A stretch of DNA of 64,000 nt, taken from assembly GCA_015068445.1 (NCBI GenBank), contig SVKN01000001.1, positions 117,403 through 181,402 on the forward strand, read 5' to 3'. This document shows, one piece after another, positions 24,378-32,738 of the stretch. A program made the translations under genes and the position numbers. The first letter of the stretch is position 1. Each line of letters starts with the position of its first letter. A model generated the notes under the pieces. It was given only the letters and a program-made list of their open reading frames with translations. It did no database searches and was not told the origin of the DNA. The DNA is from Oscillospiraceae bacterium. Its GTDB lineage: Bacteria; Bacillota; Clostridia; Oscillospirales; Butyricicoccaceae.

Positions 24378-25598
24378 TTACTGAAGATACTGGTCGTAGG
24401 CCTTCGTCATGGTCAGCATGGGCAGGAAGATCGACAGGACGAGGATCAGCACGAAAAACGCCATGATGATGATCGTGATCGGCTCCAGCAGCGCCAGCAG
24501 CCGGGAAACGGCATCGTTGACCTCGTCGTCGTAATAATCGGCGGCCTTGGCCAGCATATCCTGCAGATCGCCGGACTCCTCGCCGATGCCCACCATGTTG
24601 CAGACCATGGGCGGGAACAGCATGCCATCCTCCAGCGCCGTGCGCAGGCTCCAGCCGCGGGATACGAGGCTGCGGGCGGCGACGACGCCCTCTTTGAAAT
24701 AGATGTTGCGCATGTTGGCCGCCGTCAGGTCGAGGCTGTCCGTCAGCTGGATGCCCGAGGACAGCAGCAGCGACAGCGTGCGGCAGAAGGTGGCGCAGGC
24801 GGAGCGCACCGTCAGCAGCTTGACGACGGGGACCTTCCTTGCGATCCAGCCGAAAAAGTGTTTGCCGCTGTCCGTGCGGCCGAAAAGCACGCACCAGAGC
24901 GCAAAACCGACAAGTGCCAACACCACGGCCCACCACCAATCCACGAACCAGTAGCTGACGGCCATGACGGCCTTGGTGACGCCGGGCAGCTCCGCGTTCA
25001 TCTCCTCGAAGGTCTTCATGAACTGCGGGATGATGCGGGTCATCATGACGATCAGGACGATGATCATGACGACGATCAGGATGATGGGATAGATCATCGC
25101 CTGCACCACCGCGCCGTGGATTTTGTGGTTTTTCTCGAAATAGACCTCCATCTGATCGAAGGAGGATTCCAGGTTGCCCGATTCCTCGCCGGCTGCGATC
25201 ATATTGACCAGCATGCTGTTGAAGATCTTCGGGTGACGGCGCATGGCGCCCGCCAGCGTCATGCCCTTTTCGACGTCTGCCTGCATGACGCGGATGGCCG
25301 ACGCCAGCTTTTTGTTCTCGGTCTGCTGACCGAGCATGGAAAGAACTGCCGACACGGAGACGCCGGCGCGGATGATGGAGACGAACTGACGGCAGAAGAT
25401 CGCCAGATCCTTCGCCTTGGGATTGCCCAGGAAGGGCAGCTCGATGTCCTTGGTGAAGGCGCTCAGCTCGTTGATTTCAAGAATGATATACCCGACGCCG
25501 CGCAGGGAGCTCTTGGCGGTCTCCATGCTGGTGGCCTCGATGGTATCTTTGACGCGTTTGCCTTCCTTGTTGAGGGCGACATAGCTGTATGAAGGCAT
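24378..25598 (-). CDS. pilC: Type IV pilus inner-membrane platform protein PilC
   Basis: This 406-residue protein begins M-P-S-Y-S-Y-V-A-L-N-K-E-G, the usual start of the PilC/GspF family. Two tandem T2SSF domains (residues ~65-190 and ~270-390) carry F-C-R-Q-F-V-S-I-I-R-A-G-V and A-T-F-C-R-T-L-S-L-L-L-S-S-G-I, and each is followed by E-E-S-G-N-L and E-E-S-G-D-L. There are three membrane segments. The platform protein couples PilB/PilT rotation to pilin insertion. It lies five bases before the pilT stop codon region, tightly in operon. Confidence 0.93.
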   Translation of the reverse strand: MPSYSYVALNKEGKRVKDTIEATSMETAKSSLRGVGYIILEINELSAFTKDIELPFLGNPKAKDLAIFCRQFVSIIRAGVSVSAVLSMLGQQTENKKLASAIRVMQADVEKGMTLAGAMRRHPKIFNSMLVNMIAAGEESGNLESSFDQMEVYFEKNHKIHGAVVQAMIYPIILIVVMIIVLIVMMTRIIPQFMKTFEEMNAELPGVTKAVMAVSYWFVDWWWAVVLALVGFALWCVLFGRTDSGKHFFGWIARKVPVVKLLTVRSACATFCRTLSLLLSSGIQLTDSLDLTAANMRNIYFKEGVVAARSLVSRGWSLRTALEDGMLFPPMVCNMVGIGEESGDLQDMLAKAADYYDDEVNDAVSRLLALLEPITIIIMAFFVLILVLSIFLPMLTMTKAYDQYLQ

Positions 25599-25602
25599 TG
25601 CT

Positions 25603-26661
25603 TTACCTCCCGGTGAGCATAGTGGTCAGCGCGTTGGGATCGTTCGCCGCGCTCAGGGCGTCCTGCAGCGTGATCTGATTGGCGCGTACCAGCGTTGCCA
25701 GCGCGTCGTCCAGCAGCTGCATGCCCTGACGCTTGCCGGTCTGCATGGAGTTGACGATCTGGAAGGATTTGTTCTGGCGGATCAGGCTTCGGACAGCGGA
25801 GGTGCCGATCATGATCTCGAAGACGGCGCGGCGGCCGCCGCCGATGCGGGGCAGCAGCGTCTGCCCTACCGCGCATTCGATGACGTCGGCCAGCTGGATG
25901 CGGATCTGCTCCTGCTGTTCGGCGGGAAAGACGTCGACGATACGGTCCACGGTGTTGGCGGCGCCCTTGGTGTGCAGGGTGCCGAAAACGAGGTGGCCGG
26001 TCTCCGCGGCGGTGATGGCGGTGGAGATCGTCTCCAGGTCACGCATCTCGCCCACGAGGATGACGTCGGGGTCCTGCCGCAGCGCGGCGCGGAGGCCGGC
26101 GGCAAAGCTCATGGTGTCGATGCCCACCTCGCGCTGATTGATGACGCACAGGTCGCGCTCATGGATGTATTCGATAGGCTCCTCCAGTGTGATGATGTGC
26201 TTGCGCTGGGTGTGGTTGATGTGGTCGAGGAGGGCGGCCAGCGTCGAGCTTTTGCCCGAGCCGGTGGGGCCCGTGACGAGGATCAGGCCGCGGGGCTTCT
26301 CCGCCTGCTCTACGAGGATCGGCGGCAGCTCCAGATCCTTGACGGTGGGGATGTTGAGCGGCAGCAGACGCAGAGCGATGGCCACATGCCCCTGCTGGTG
26401 ATAAACGTTGCAGCGCATACGGCTGCGGTCGCCGACGGTGACGGCAAAGTCAACCTCGCCGTCCCGCTGCAGCGTCTTGAGCTGCGCTTCCGTACAGAGG
26501 TCGCGGGCAAACGTGTTGGCGTCCTCGTCAGTGACGGGAGGCAGGTCGTAGTTCGTCAGAACGCCGTCTACGCGCATGACGGGCGGCAGACCGACGGTGA
26601 TATGGATATCGGAGGCGACGGCCATGTTGGCCTGCTCGATGATCTTTTCGATTCCGATCAT
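25603..26661 (-). CDS. pilT: Twitching motility retraction ATPase PilT
   Basis: The ATG at 26661 overlaps the pilB stop (ATGA) and gives 352 residues. It has the PilT features: A-S-D-I-H-I-T-V-G near the N-terminus, P-loop G-P-T-G-S-G-K-S-S near residue 129, the Asp box, Walker B D-V-I-L-V-G-E-M-R-D, and the PilT-specific A-x-R-x-x-R region (A-A-L-R-Q-D-P). PilT depolymerises pili, so a true retractable type IV pilus, and not only a pseudopilus or competence machine, is likely. Confidence 0.93.
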   Translation of the reverse strand: MIGIEKIIEQANMAVASDIHITVGLPPVMRVDGVLTNYDLPPVTDEDANTFARDLCTEAQLKTLQRDGEVDFAVTVGDRSRMRCNVYHQQGHVAIALRLLPLNIPTVKDLELPPILVEQAEKPRGLILVTGPTGSGKSSTLAALLDHINHTQRKHIITLEEPIEYIHERDLCVINQREVGIDTMSFAAGLRAALRQDPDVILVGEMRDLETISTAITAAETGHLVFGTLHTKGAANTVDRIVDVFPAEQQEQIRIQLADVIECAVGQTLLPRIGGGRRAVFEIMIGTSAVRSLIRQNKSFQIVNSMQTGKRQGMQLLDDALATLVRANQITLQDALSAANDPNALTTMLTGR

Positions 26662-28421
26662 TCGGCGTCCTCCGCGGGGTCTTCCGCCATGCTCATGTTC
26701 TCGGCGATGATGCGCTGCATCTCGCCGAGGGACGTGGTGCCGTTGAGGACGAGGCGGCGGGCACTGTCGCGCAGCGTCCACATGCCTTCCTCCAGCGCGG
26801 TCTCGCGGATGCGGTCCGCCGTCTCATGGGCAGAGATCTGGCTCTTGATGCGCGGTGAGATCTCCATGATCTCGAAGATGCCGATTCGGTCGTAATATCC
26901 GGTGCCGTTGCAGCGCTGGCAGCCCACAGGCTCGCAGACCTCAACGGTCTCATCCGGCCTGACGTCCAGATAGCGGCGCTCGTGCTCCGCCAGCGGATGG
27001 GGCTTCTTGCAGTAAGGGCACAGGCGTCGCACCAGGCGCTGAGCGATGATGCCAACGGTGGACTCGGCGATCAGGTAGCTCTCGACGCCCATGTCTTCCA
27101 GACGCGTGACGCTGCTGGCGGTGTCGCTGGTGTGCAGCGTGCTGACGACAAGGTGGCCAGTGATGGAGGCGCGGACAGCGATGGTGGCCGTCTCGCTGTC
27201 GCGGATCTCGCCGATCATGATGATATCGGGATCCTGACGCAGGATGGATCGCAGGGCGCTGGCGAAGGTCAGCTCCGCCTTGGGATTGACCTGCAGCTGG
27301 TTGATGCCCTCGATGTTGGCTTCCACGGGGTCCTCGACCGTGACGATGTTGACGGCCTCGCTGTTGAGCTCGCTGAGGATCGTGTAGAGCGTCGTCGATT
27401 TGCCGGAGCCCGTGGGGCCGGTGACGAGGATGATGCCGTTGGGGTGGTTCAGGATGCGGTCGAGCCGGCGGTTGTCCTCGGGCGACAGGCCCAGGGACTC
27501 GCGGCCGCGGTGAAGGGCGCGCTTGGGCGAAAGACGCATGACGCACTTCTCGCCGAAGACGGTGGGCAGCGTGGAGACGCGGACCTCATATTCCCGGCGG
27601 TCCACGGTGATGGAGAAACGGCCGTCCTGCGGCTTGCGCTTTTCAGAGATATCGAGGCCGCTCATGATCTTGACGCGGGCGATGATGGCGGGCAGCATGC
27701 GCATGTCGTAGGTGGCGACAGTGTACAGCACGCCGTCCACGCGGGTGCGCACGCGGATGCGGGCGGGACCGGCTTCGATGTGGATATCGGAAGCGCGCTG
27801 GCGCACGGCCTGCTCCACCAGGGAGTTAATCAGCACGACGACGGGAGAATTGTTGACGTCCTCCTGCAGCAGCTGCTCCTCGACAGAGCGGTCCTCCTCG
27901 TTTGTCTGGGTGTAAAGCTCGGCGGCTTCGCGCATCTCATCGCTGCCGTAGTAGCGGTCGATGGTCAGCAGGATATCCTCCGTGGAGGCGAGGAAGGTGC
28001 GCACGCGGCACTTGCTGGCGATGGCGACCATGTCGCGGCCCTTGACGTTCAGGGGATCGGCCACTGCCACATAAATAGTCCCGCTGTCCTCCGGATCGAA
28101 AGCAAAGGGCATGACCGTATACGTGCGCAGGATATCCGCGCGCACCAGCTGACGGACTTCTACGGGGATCGGGCTTTCAAACAGATGGACAACGGGGATC
28201 CTTGAAACGGCAGAAAGAGCATCCAGCAGCTGATCTTCGGTGACGGCGCCGCTTTCGGCGACCAGCTCACGGACGGGTCTGTTGGTGCTCTGGTATTCGG
28301 CGCGCAGCTCATCGGCCAGCTCCCTGGTGATCAGGCCGCTGCGCAGCAGATATTCAAGCAGTCTTTCGTTCAAAACGCTATCACTCTTTCGGGATGGATT
28401 GGATGCGCGTAAAGCGTCCAT
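26658..28421 (-). CDS. pilB: Type IV pilus assembly ATPase PilB
   Basis: The ~588-residue protein has a GspE N-terminal domain, then a core with A-S-D-I-H-I-E-A-G, P-loop G-P-T-G-S-G-K-S-T, V-E-D-P-V-E, Walker B D-I-I-M-I-G-E-I-R-D, and a zinc knuckle C-P-Y-C with C-Q-R-C-N-G-T-G-Y. It powers pilus extension. The start is uncertain: the ATG at 28421 lacks a clear ribosome binding site, and a TTG at 28373 (L-N-E-R-L-L-E-Y-L-L) preceded by GAAAGAG fits the usual PilB N-terminus equally well. It is the first gene of pilB-pilT-pilC. No prepilin peptidase gene lies in the window. Confidence 0.93.
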   Translation of the reverse strand: MDALRASNPSRKSDSVLNERLLEYLLRSGLITRELADELRAEYQSTNRPVRELVAESGAVTEDQLLDALSAVSRIPVVHLFESPIPVEVRQLVRADILRTYTVMPFAFDPEDSGTIYVAVADPLNVKGRDMVAIASKCRVRTFLASTEDILLTIDRYYGSDEMREAAELYTQTNEEDRSVEEQLLQEDVNNSPVVVLINSLVEQAVRQRASDIHIEAGPARIRVRTRVDGVLYTVATYDMRMLPAIIARVKIMSGLDISEKRKPQDGRFSITVDRREYEVRVSTLPTVFGEKCVMRLSPKRALHRGRESLGLSPEDNRRLDRILNHPNGIILVTGPTGSGKSTTLYTILSELNSEAVNIVTVEDPVEANIEGINQLQVNPKAELTFASALRSILRQDPDIIMIGEIRDSETATIAVRASITGHLVVSTLHTSDTASSVTRLEDMGVESYLIAESTVGIIAQRLVRRLCPYCKKPHPLAEHERRYLDVRPDETVEVCEPVGCQRCNGTGYYDRIGIFEIMEISPRIKSQISAHETADRIRETALEEGMWTLRDSARRLVLNGTTSLGEMQRIIAENMSMAEDPAEDAE

Positions 28422-28483
28422 AACGCGCAATTCGGATATTCAAAGCGATGCACCCGCGCGCTGCACCCCTTTAAATATCCGAT

Positions 28484-28515
28484 AAAGGCCGGAGGGAGAC
28501 CTGCTCCCTCCGGCC
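28484..28515 (-). terminator. Terminator-like hairpin after the SLH gene
   Basis: A perfect 12-bp stem (28487-28498 with 28504-28515), loop ACCTG, lies 39 bases beyond the SLH stop codon. The T run on the minus strand (TTTATC) is short, so some read-through into pilB is possible. Confidence 0.65.
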
Positions 28516-28553
28516 AAGGGAATCATTTGACTAATTCCGGTTGGTAGGGGTTA

Positions 28554-30839
28554 TTACTCCTTGACCAGAACCAGCGTGACGCTGGTCTTCATGTCGTTCC
28601 AGGAGAAGGTGATCTTGGTGCCGTCGCCGGTGAAGTCGTCGACCTTCAGCTCAGCCAGGCCGGGCTCCTGCATCAGAGCGGCAACAGCCTGGACGGCTTC
28701 CTTGGCGGTCTTGGAATCACGCAGAGCCTTCAGGTTGACGCCCTCGCCCTTCTCGGTGATCTTGACGCCGTTGATGGTAACGCCAGCCTTATCGGGAACG
28801 AACGCCAGATAGTCGGTGGCGCGCTTGACCTTCGCGTCATACTTGTCGCCGATCTTGCCGGCAACGAAGTCGCTCTCGAGCACCTTGCCCAGGGAACCGA
28901 GGCTCAGATCCTGGAAGTACTCTTCAGCAAAGCCGGTGACCTCGCCCTTCCACTCGGGATCGGCTTCCTTGGCCTTCTCGGTCAGGTAGTCGACAGCCAG
29001 AGCCAGAACGGCATCCTGCATTTCCTTATCATCGGAGATGTCGATGTCAGCGACACTCTTGACCTCCTCGATGACGTCAACGCCGACGTTATCCTTGATG
29101 AAGGTGTACAGATCCTCGAACGTGGAGCCGCCATCCTGGATATCTTCGACGATGCCCTTCAGAGCAGCCCTGCCGATGGAACCATCAACATAGCTGTCAG
29201 CCTTGGCGATAGCGCCGGTGGCCTTCTCTTCCATCATATCCTTGACCGCGTCGAGGACTTCCTTGACGTCGGCGGTGGGAACGTGGATGCTCAGGGTGTT
29301 GTAGACGTAGTAGACCTGGCCGTTGCCGTTCAGGTCAGCCTGGAACTTGACAGTGTAGACAGCGTCCTCGGTCGTGGTCGTTTCGCTGACCAGCTCGCGG
29401 GCGGTCTCGATGCCGTCGGTGTAGGTGACCTTATAGGTCTTGGTGGTGGTCTCCAGAGCGTCCTTCAGCGTGACCTTCAGCTGGACGTCCCAATCCTCAT
29501 AGACAATGTGGTCGGTCTCTTCGGTGATGTTCTTCAGGGACGCCTTCGCCTGCTTGGCCAAATCCTTGATCAGGACCTTGGCAGCAGCCTTGTAGCCGCC
29601 GTCGATCACGGGGTGGTTGTTCTCGTCGACGTTGATCTCAAGGGTAGCTTCCTGGCCCTCGACGATGATGGTCTTGCAGACGTTCTCGCCGCTGGCATCC
29701 CGGAACTCAAGCCACGCCTTCCTGGCGTGCTCTCTGGTCTCAGCGTTGAGCAGAGTCCTGACAGCCTTGGTGATCTCGGTGACCTTTTCGGGGGTCAGGT
29801 CGATGCCCAGCTCGTCGGCAGCAGCCTTGACATCGGTCTCGACATCTTCATAGGTAATGACGTCGGAAACGCCGTCAGCCTCGGTATCCATGCCCAGCGC
29901 GACATAAGCGGCGCGGACGACGGTGCTGATCAGCTTGTCGATCAGATTGGCGTCGAGCTCAGCATCACCCTTGACGGTAACGGTCTTGTTGTCTTCATCG
30001 AGCTCGACCTCGGCAGTGGCAGTCAGGCCATACTTGGCAGCCAGAGCTTCCATATCGGTGACCTTGACGTTGGCCAGATCTTCCTTGACGCTATCGACAT
30101 AAGCCTTGACGGGCTCCTTGACGATGCTCGTTTCGGTCGTTTCGGTCTCGGTCTTGGTCTCGATAACAGGCTCGTCGCCGCCGATGCCGCCGCCGCCGTT
30201 GACATACCAGTCAAGACGATAGATGACAGCCGCGACTTCAGCACGGGTAGCAGTCTTCAGCGGACGGAAGGTGCCGTCGCCGCAGCCCTCGACCAAACCG
30301 CGCTTGGCGCAGGTGGTGATGTAGCCCTTGGCATAGCCGGAAGCGGTGTCGATGTCGGAGAAGGTGGCGGGCTTCTTGACCAGCTTGTGAGTGACGCCGT
30401 TCTTCTTGGAGTGGAACTCAACATAGCGGTCCATCAGAGCGCACATTTCCTCACGGGTGATGGACTGATCGGGACGGAAGGTGCCGTCTTCATAGCCCAG
30501 GACGATCTTGTTCTTGGCCGCCCAGGCCACGGAGCCGGTATACCATTCGTTTTCGGGTACGTCGGAGAAAGCGGACTTGCTGTCGTCGACCTTGACCTTT
30601 TCGACACGGGCAAGTACGGTGACGAACATGGCCCTGGTCATAGCGGTCTCGGGCTCATAGGTCGTCTCACTTGTTCCGAGGAAGAAACCCTTCTTGGCGA
30701 CATAGTCTACATATTTGTAGAACCAATCGCCTTCCCCCACGTCAGTGAAGGACTTCACGCTGACAGCTGCTGCCGGCATAGCCAACATAGCAAACAGCAT
30801 GGCGGCAACCAGAGCGATTGCCCCAAAGCGCTTTTTCAT
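28554..30839 (-). CDS. S-layer homology (SLH) domain surface protein
   Basis: This 761-residue protein has a signal peptide (residues 1-25, ending M-P-A-A-A) and three SLH repeats at ~30-85, ~90-150 and ~160-220, with F-S-D-V, G-T-F-R-P and T-R-A-E/M motifs. A Gly-rich hinge G-G-G-G-I-G-G-D follows. SLH domains bind pyruvylated secondary wall polymers. The remaining ~530 residues are charged, rich in Val, Lys, Asp and Glu, have almost no Cys, and match no family I recognise. Leading SLH domains plus a long tail suggest an S-layer or wall-attached protein. A strong promoter, a ~130-base leader and an AGGAGG site suggest high expression. Confidence 0.85.
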   Translation of the reverse strand: MKKRFGAIALVAAMLFAMLAMPAAAVSVKSFTDVGEGDWFYKYVDYVAKKGFFLGTSETTYEPETAMTRAMFVTVLARVEKVKVDDSKSAFSDVPENEWYTGSVAWAAKNKIVLGYEDGTFRPDQSITREEMCALMDRYVEFHSKKNGVTHKLVKKPATFSDIDTASGYAKGYITTCAKRGLVEGCGDGTFRPLKTATRAEVAAVIYRLDWYVNGGGGIGGDEPVIETKTETETTETSIVKEPVKAYVDSVKEDLANVKVTDMEALAAKYGLTATAEVELDEDNKTVTVKGDAELDANLIDKLISTVVRAAYVALGMDTEADGVSDVITYEDVETDVKAAADELGIDLTPEKVTEITKAVRTLLNAETREHARKAWLEFRDASGENVCKTIIVEGQEATLEINVDENNHPVIDGGYKAAAKVLIKDLAKQAKASLKNITEETDHIVYEDWDVQLKVTLKDALETTTKTYKVTYTDGIETARELVSETTTTEDAVYTVKFQADLNGNGQVYYVYNTLSIHVPTADVKEVLDAVKDMMEEKATGAIAKADSYVDGSIGRAALKGIVEDIQDGGSTFEDLYTFIKDNVGVDVIEEVKSVADIDISDDKEMQDAVLALAVDYLTEKAKEADPEWKGEVTGFAEEYFQDLSLGSLGKVLESDFVAGKIGDKYDAKVKRATDYLAFVPDKAGVTINGVKITEKGEGVNLKALRDSKTAKEAVQAVAALMQEPGLAELKVDDFTGDGTKITFSWNDMKTSVTLVLVKE

Positions 30840-30896
30840 GGTTTTTGGCCTCCTGTGAATAATTTGTATTCTCTCCCCTTACGGAGAACATAAAAC

Positions 30897-30951
30897 GGGT
30901 GTCACCACCCGGCTTATGCCGCAGTGACCCTCGCTTACGCGCAGATAAGCA
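30897..30951 (-). other. Structured 5' leader of the SLH gene
   Basis: Between promoter and start codon the minus strand can form an imperfect long hairpin (GGGTCAC at 30924-30930 with GTGACACCC at 30897-30905) and a second hairpin with arms at 30932-30937 and 30946-30951. It matches no riboswitch consensus I know. It may stabilise the mRNA. Confidence 0.35.
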
Positions 30952-30975
30952 AGGATACTCCGATGAATATACCAT

Positions 30976-31004
30976 AGTATAGCAGATTATTTCGCCCATT
31001 GCAA
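30976..31004 (-). promoter_or_regulatory. Promoter of the SLH gene (extended -10)
   Basis: Minus-strand TTGCAA (30999-31004), 17-base spacer, then TGC-TATACT (-10 at 30976-30981). The extended -10 and AT-rich flank indicate a strong vegetative promoter. Confidence 0.72.
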
Positions 31005-31077
31005 GCAAAACACATGTTACACTTATTTTTCATTTGCGTTCTGCTGTACCGGATATATCTCATCATTTATGATACTT

Positions 31078-31758
31078 TTATCGAAAGCCGCGGATCAGCC
31101 CGGTCTCGGCCATGGAGACGTAATCGCCGTCGCTGACGACGATGTGGTCGAGCAGCGGCATGTGGATGCTGGCGCACAGCTCGTTGAGCATGCGTGTGGT
31201 CTCCACGTCGTCCCGGGAGGGCAGCGCGGTCCCGCCGGGGTGGTTGTGAGCCAGCACGACGGCCGCGGCGTTGCGCTTCATCCCCGCCTCCACGATGGCG
31301 CGGATGCTGAGAGATGCCGAGTTGACGCTCCCCTCGCCCACCATGACGTTGGCCAGGACCTTGTTCTTATTGTCGAGACAAAGCAGGAAGACCGTCTCGC
31401 GGGTGCGGCCGACGAAGGCAGGCAGCATACACGCGGCGGCGTCGGCACTGGAGCTTACGATGACGTCCTCGTCGTCGGTGTTGAGATAGGCACGGGCCAG
31501 CTCCGGGACCATCTTGATCAGCGTGGCGGAGTATTCGCCCATGCCCTTGATCTTGATCAGCTCCTCATAAGGCGCGTCAAAGACGGCGCGGAGGCTGCCG
31601 AAGGCTGCGATCAGCTCGTGCGCCAGCGGGTTTGTGTCCCGCCGCGGGATGGCAAAGAACAGCAGCATCTCAAGGATCTGGTGGGGCTGCATGCGGTCGA
31701 CGCCGTTTTCGAGAAAGGCGTCGAGCGTCCGCTTGCGGTGGCCGTCGTGAACTCCCAT
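31078..31758 (-). CDS. radC: RadC family JAB-domain protein
   Basis: The ATG at 31758 (M-G-V-H-D-G-H-R-K-R) is preceded by GGAGGA and yields 226 residues; the longer open frame only shadows the kinase gene. The N-terminal helix-hairpin-helix part has G-S-L-R-A-V-F-D-A and I-K-G-M-G-E-Y-S-A. The C-terminal JAB/MPN domain has the metal motif H-N-H-P-G-G-x-A-x-P-S-x-x-D. Despite the name, a role in DNA repair is not established for the family. It begins five bases after the pyridoxal kinase stop codon, in the same transcript. Confidence 0.92.
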   Translation of the reverse strand: MGVHDGHRKRTLDAFLENGVDRMQPHQILEMLLFFAIPRRDTNPLAHELIAAFGSLRAVFDAPYEELIKIKGMGEYSATLIKMVPELARAYLNTDDEDVIVSSSADAAACMLPAFVGRTRETVFLLCLDNKNKVLANVMVGEGSVNSASLSIRAIVEAGMKRNAAAVVLAHNHPGGTALPSRDDVETTRMLNELCASIHMPLLDHIVVSDGDYVSMAETGLIRGFR

Positions 31759-31763
31759 GGACG

Positions 31764-32603
31764 CTATTCCTCCGGGATCAGGCGGCCGAGGAGCTTCTCG
31801 AACTGGACGCCCTCCAGGTTGGGCGTGCCCTGGCGCATGGTGTAGTCGGCGCATTCCATGACGAAATTGGCCGCTTTTTCCACAGCGCTGGCAAGAGTGC
31901 AGCATTCCCGCCCCAGCAGCGCGCCGGTCAGAACGGAGGTGAACAGGTCGCCGGTGCCGGGGAAATACGCGGGCACGCGGCGGTGGAAGATGAAGCCGCT
32001 TTCGCCCGTGACGCCGTCGTAGAAGCCTGCGCCCAGCTGCTCGCCCTCGCTCATGCCGGTGACGACGACGCGCTTCGCGCCCTTGTCGACGAGACGCTTC
32101 ATATCGTCCAGCGCGCTTTCGCGGGAATCTGTGTACTGCGTGGGCGCGCGGCCCAGCAGCAGCGCGCATTCGGTCTGGTTGGGGGTGATGATGTCCGCCC
32201 CGGCGCAGAGCGACCGGACGGCGGTGATGTAGGATTCGTTGCTGACGATGGAATACGCCTTGCCGTTGTCGCCCATGACGGGGTCGACGATCAGCATGCA
32301 TTCGGGCCTGCCGCACGTTTCACGCAGGGCGCGGACCTGACGGACCTGGCGCTCGGAGCCCAGATAGCCCGAGTAGACGCCGTCGAGACGGACGCCGATC
32401 TCGTTCCAGCTGCGGATAAAATCGTCGATGTCGTCCGTGAGATCGCGGAAGGTGACGTTGGGATACGCCGTATGGCCGCTGAGCACGGCGGACGGCACGG
32501 GACAGCAGTAGAGCCCGCAGGCGGACAGCACCGGCAGCGCGATGGTCAGCGCGCACCGGCCGAACCCGGAGATATCGTGAAAAGCCGCGACCTTCTTTTG
32601 CAT
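31764..32603 (-). CDS. Pyridoxal/pyridoxamine kinase (PfkB-like, PdxY family)
   Basis: The ATG at 32603 gives 279 residues starting M-Q-K-K-V-A-A-F-H-D-I-S-G-F-G-R-C-A-L-T. Features of the ribokinase-like PdxK/PdxY group are S-G-F-G-R near the N-terminus, V-D-P-V-M-G-D-N-G-K near residue 110, I-T-P-N-Q-T-E, and the catalytic G-T-G-D-L-F near residue 220. It phosphorylates vitamin B6 vitamers to PLP or PMP. The conserved Asp of G-T-G-D is present. Several PLP enzymes occur elsewhere in the window, but no direct link is shown. Confidence 0.88.
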   Translation of the reverse strand: MQKKVAAFHDISGFGRCALTIALPVLSACGLYCCPVPSAVLSGHTAYPNVTFRDLTDDIDDFIRSWNEIGVRLDGVYSGYLGSERQVRQVRALRETCGRPECMLIVDPVMGDNGKAYSIVSNESYITAVRSLCAGADIITPNQTECALLLGRAPTQYTDSRESALDDMKRLVDKGAKRVVVTGMSEGEQLGAGFYDGVTGESGFIFHRRVPAYFPGTGDLFTSVLTGALLGRECCTLASAVEKAANFVMECADYTMRQGTPNLEGVQFEKLLGRLIPEE

Positions 32604-32674
32604 TGTAAACCACCCGATCTGATGTATAATAAGAGCGTACGGCATATCCCGGCGGACATACCCATACATATATT

Positions 32675-32702
32675 ATTATAAACCTCCCGTCTCAGTTGTC
32701 AA
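32675..32702 (-). promoter_or_regulatory. Consensus promoter of the pyridoxal kinase-radC unit
   Basis: Minus-strand TTGACA (32697-32702) and TATAAT (32675-32680), both perfect, are 16 bases apart. The divergent glycosidase gene begins at 32739, so the two regulatory regions overlap. Confidence 0.8.
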
Positions 32703-32738
32703 CCAAAACAGCGCGGTTCGCGCCCATCGGATGGAAAA

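Noticed and set aside
30897..30951. Possible c-di-GMP or other riboswitch in the SLH leader
   Set aside because: Hairpins are present, but none of the conserved riboswitch core motifs I know can be found, so only a structured leader is reported.
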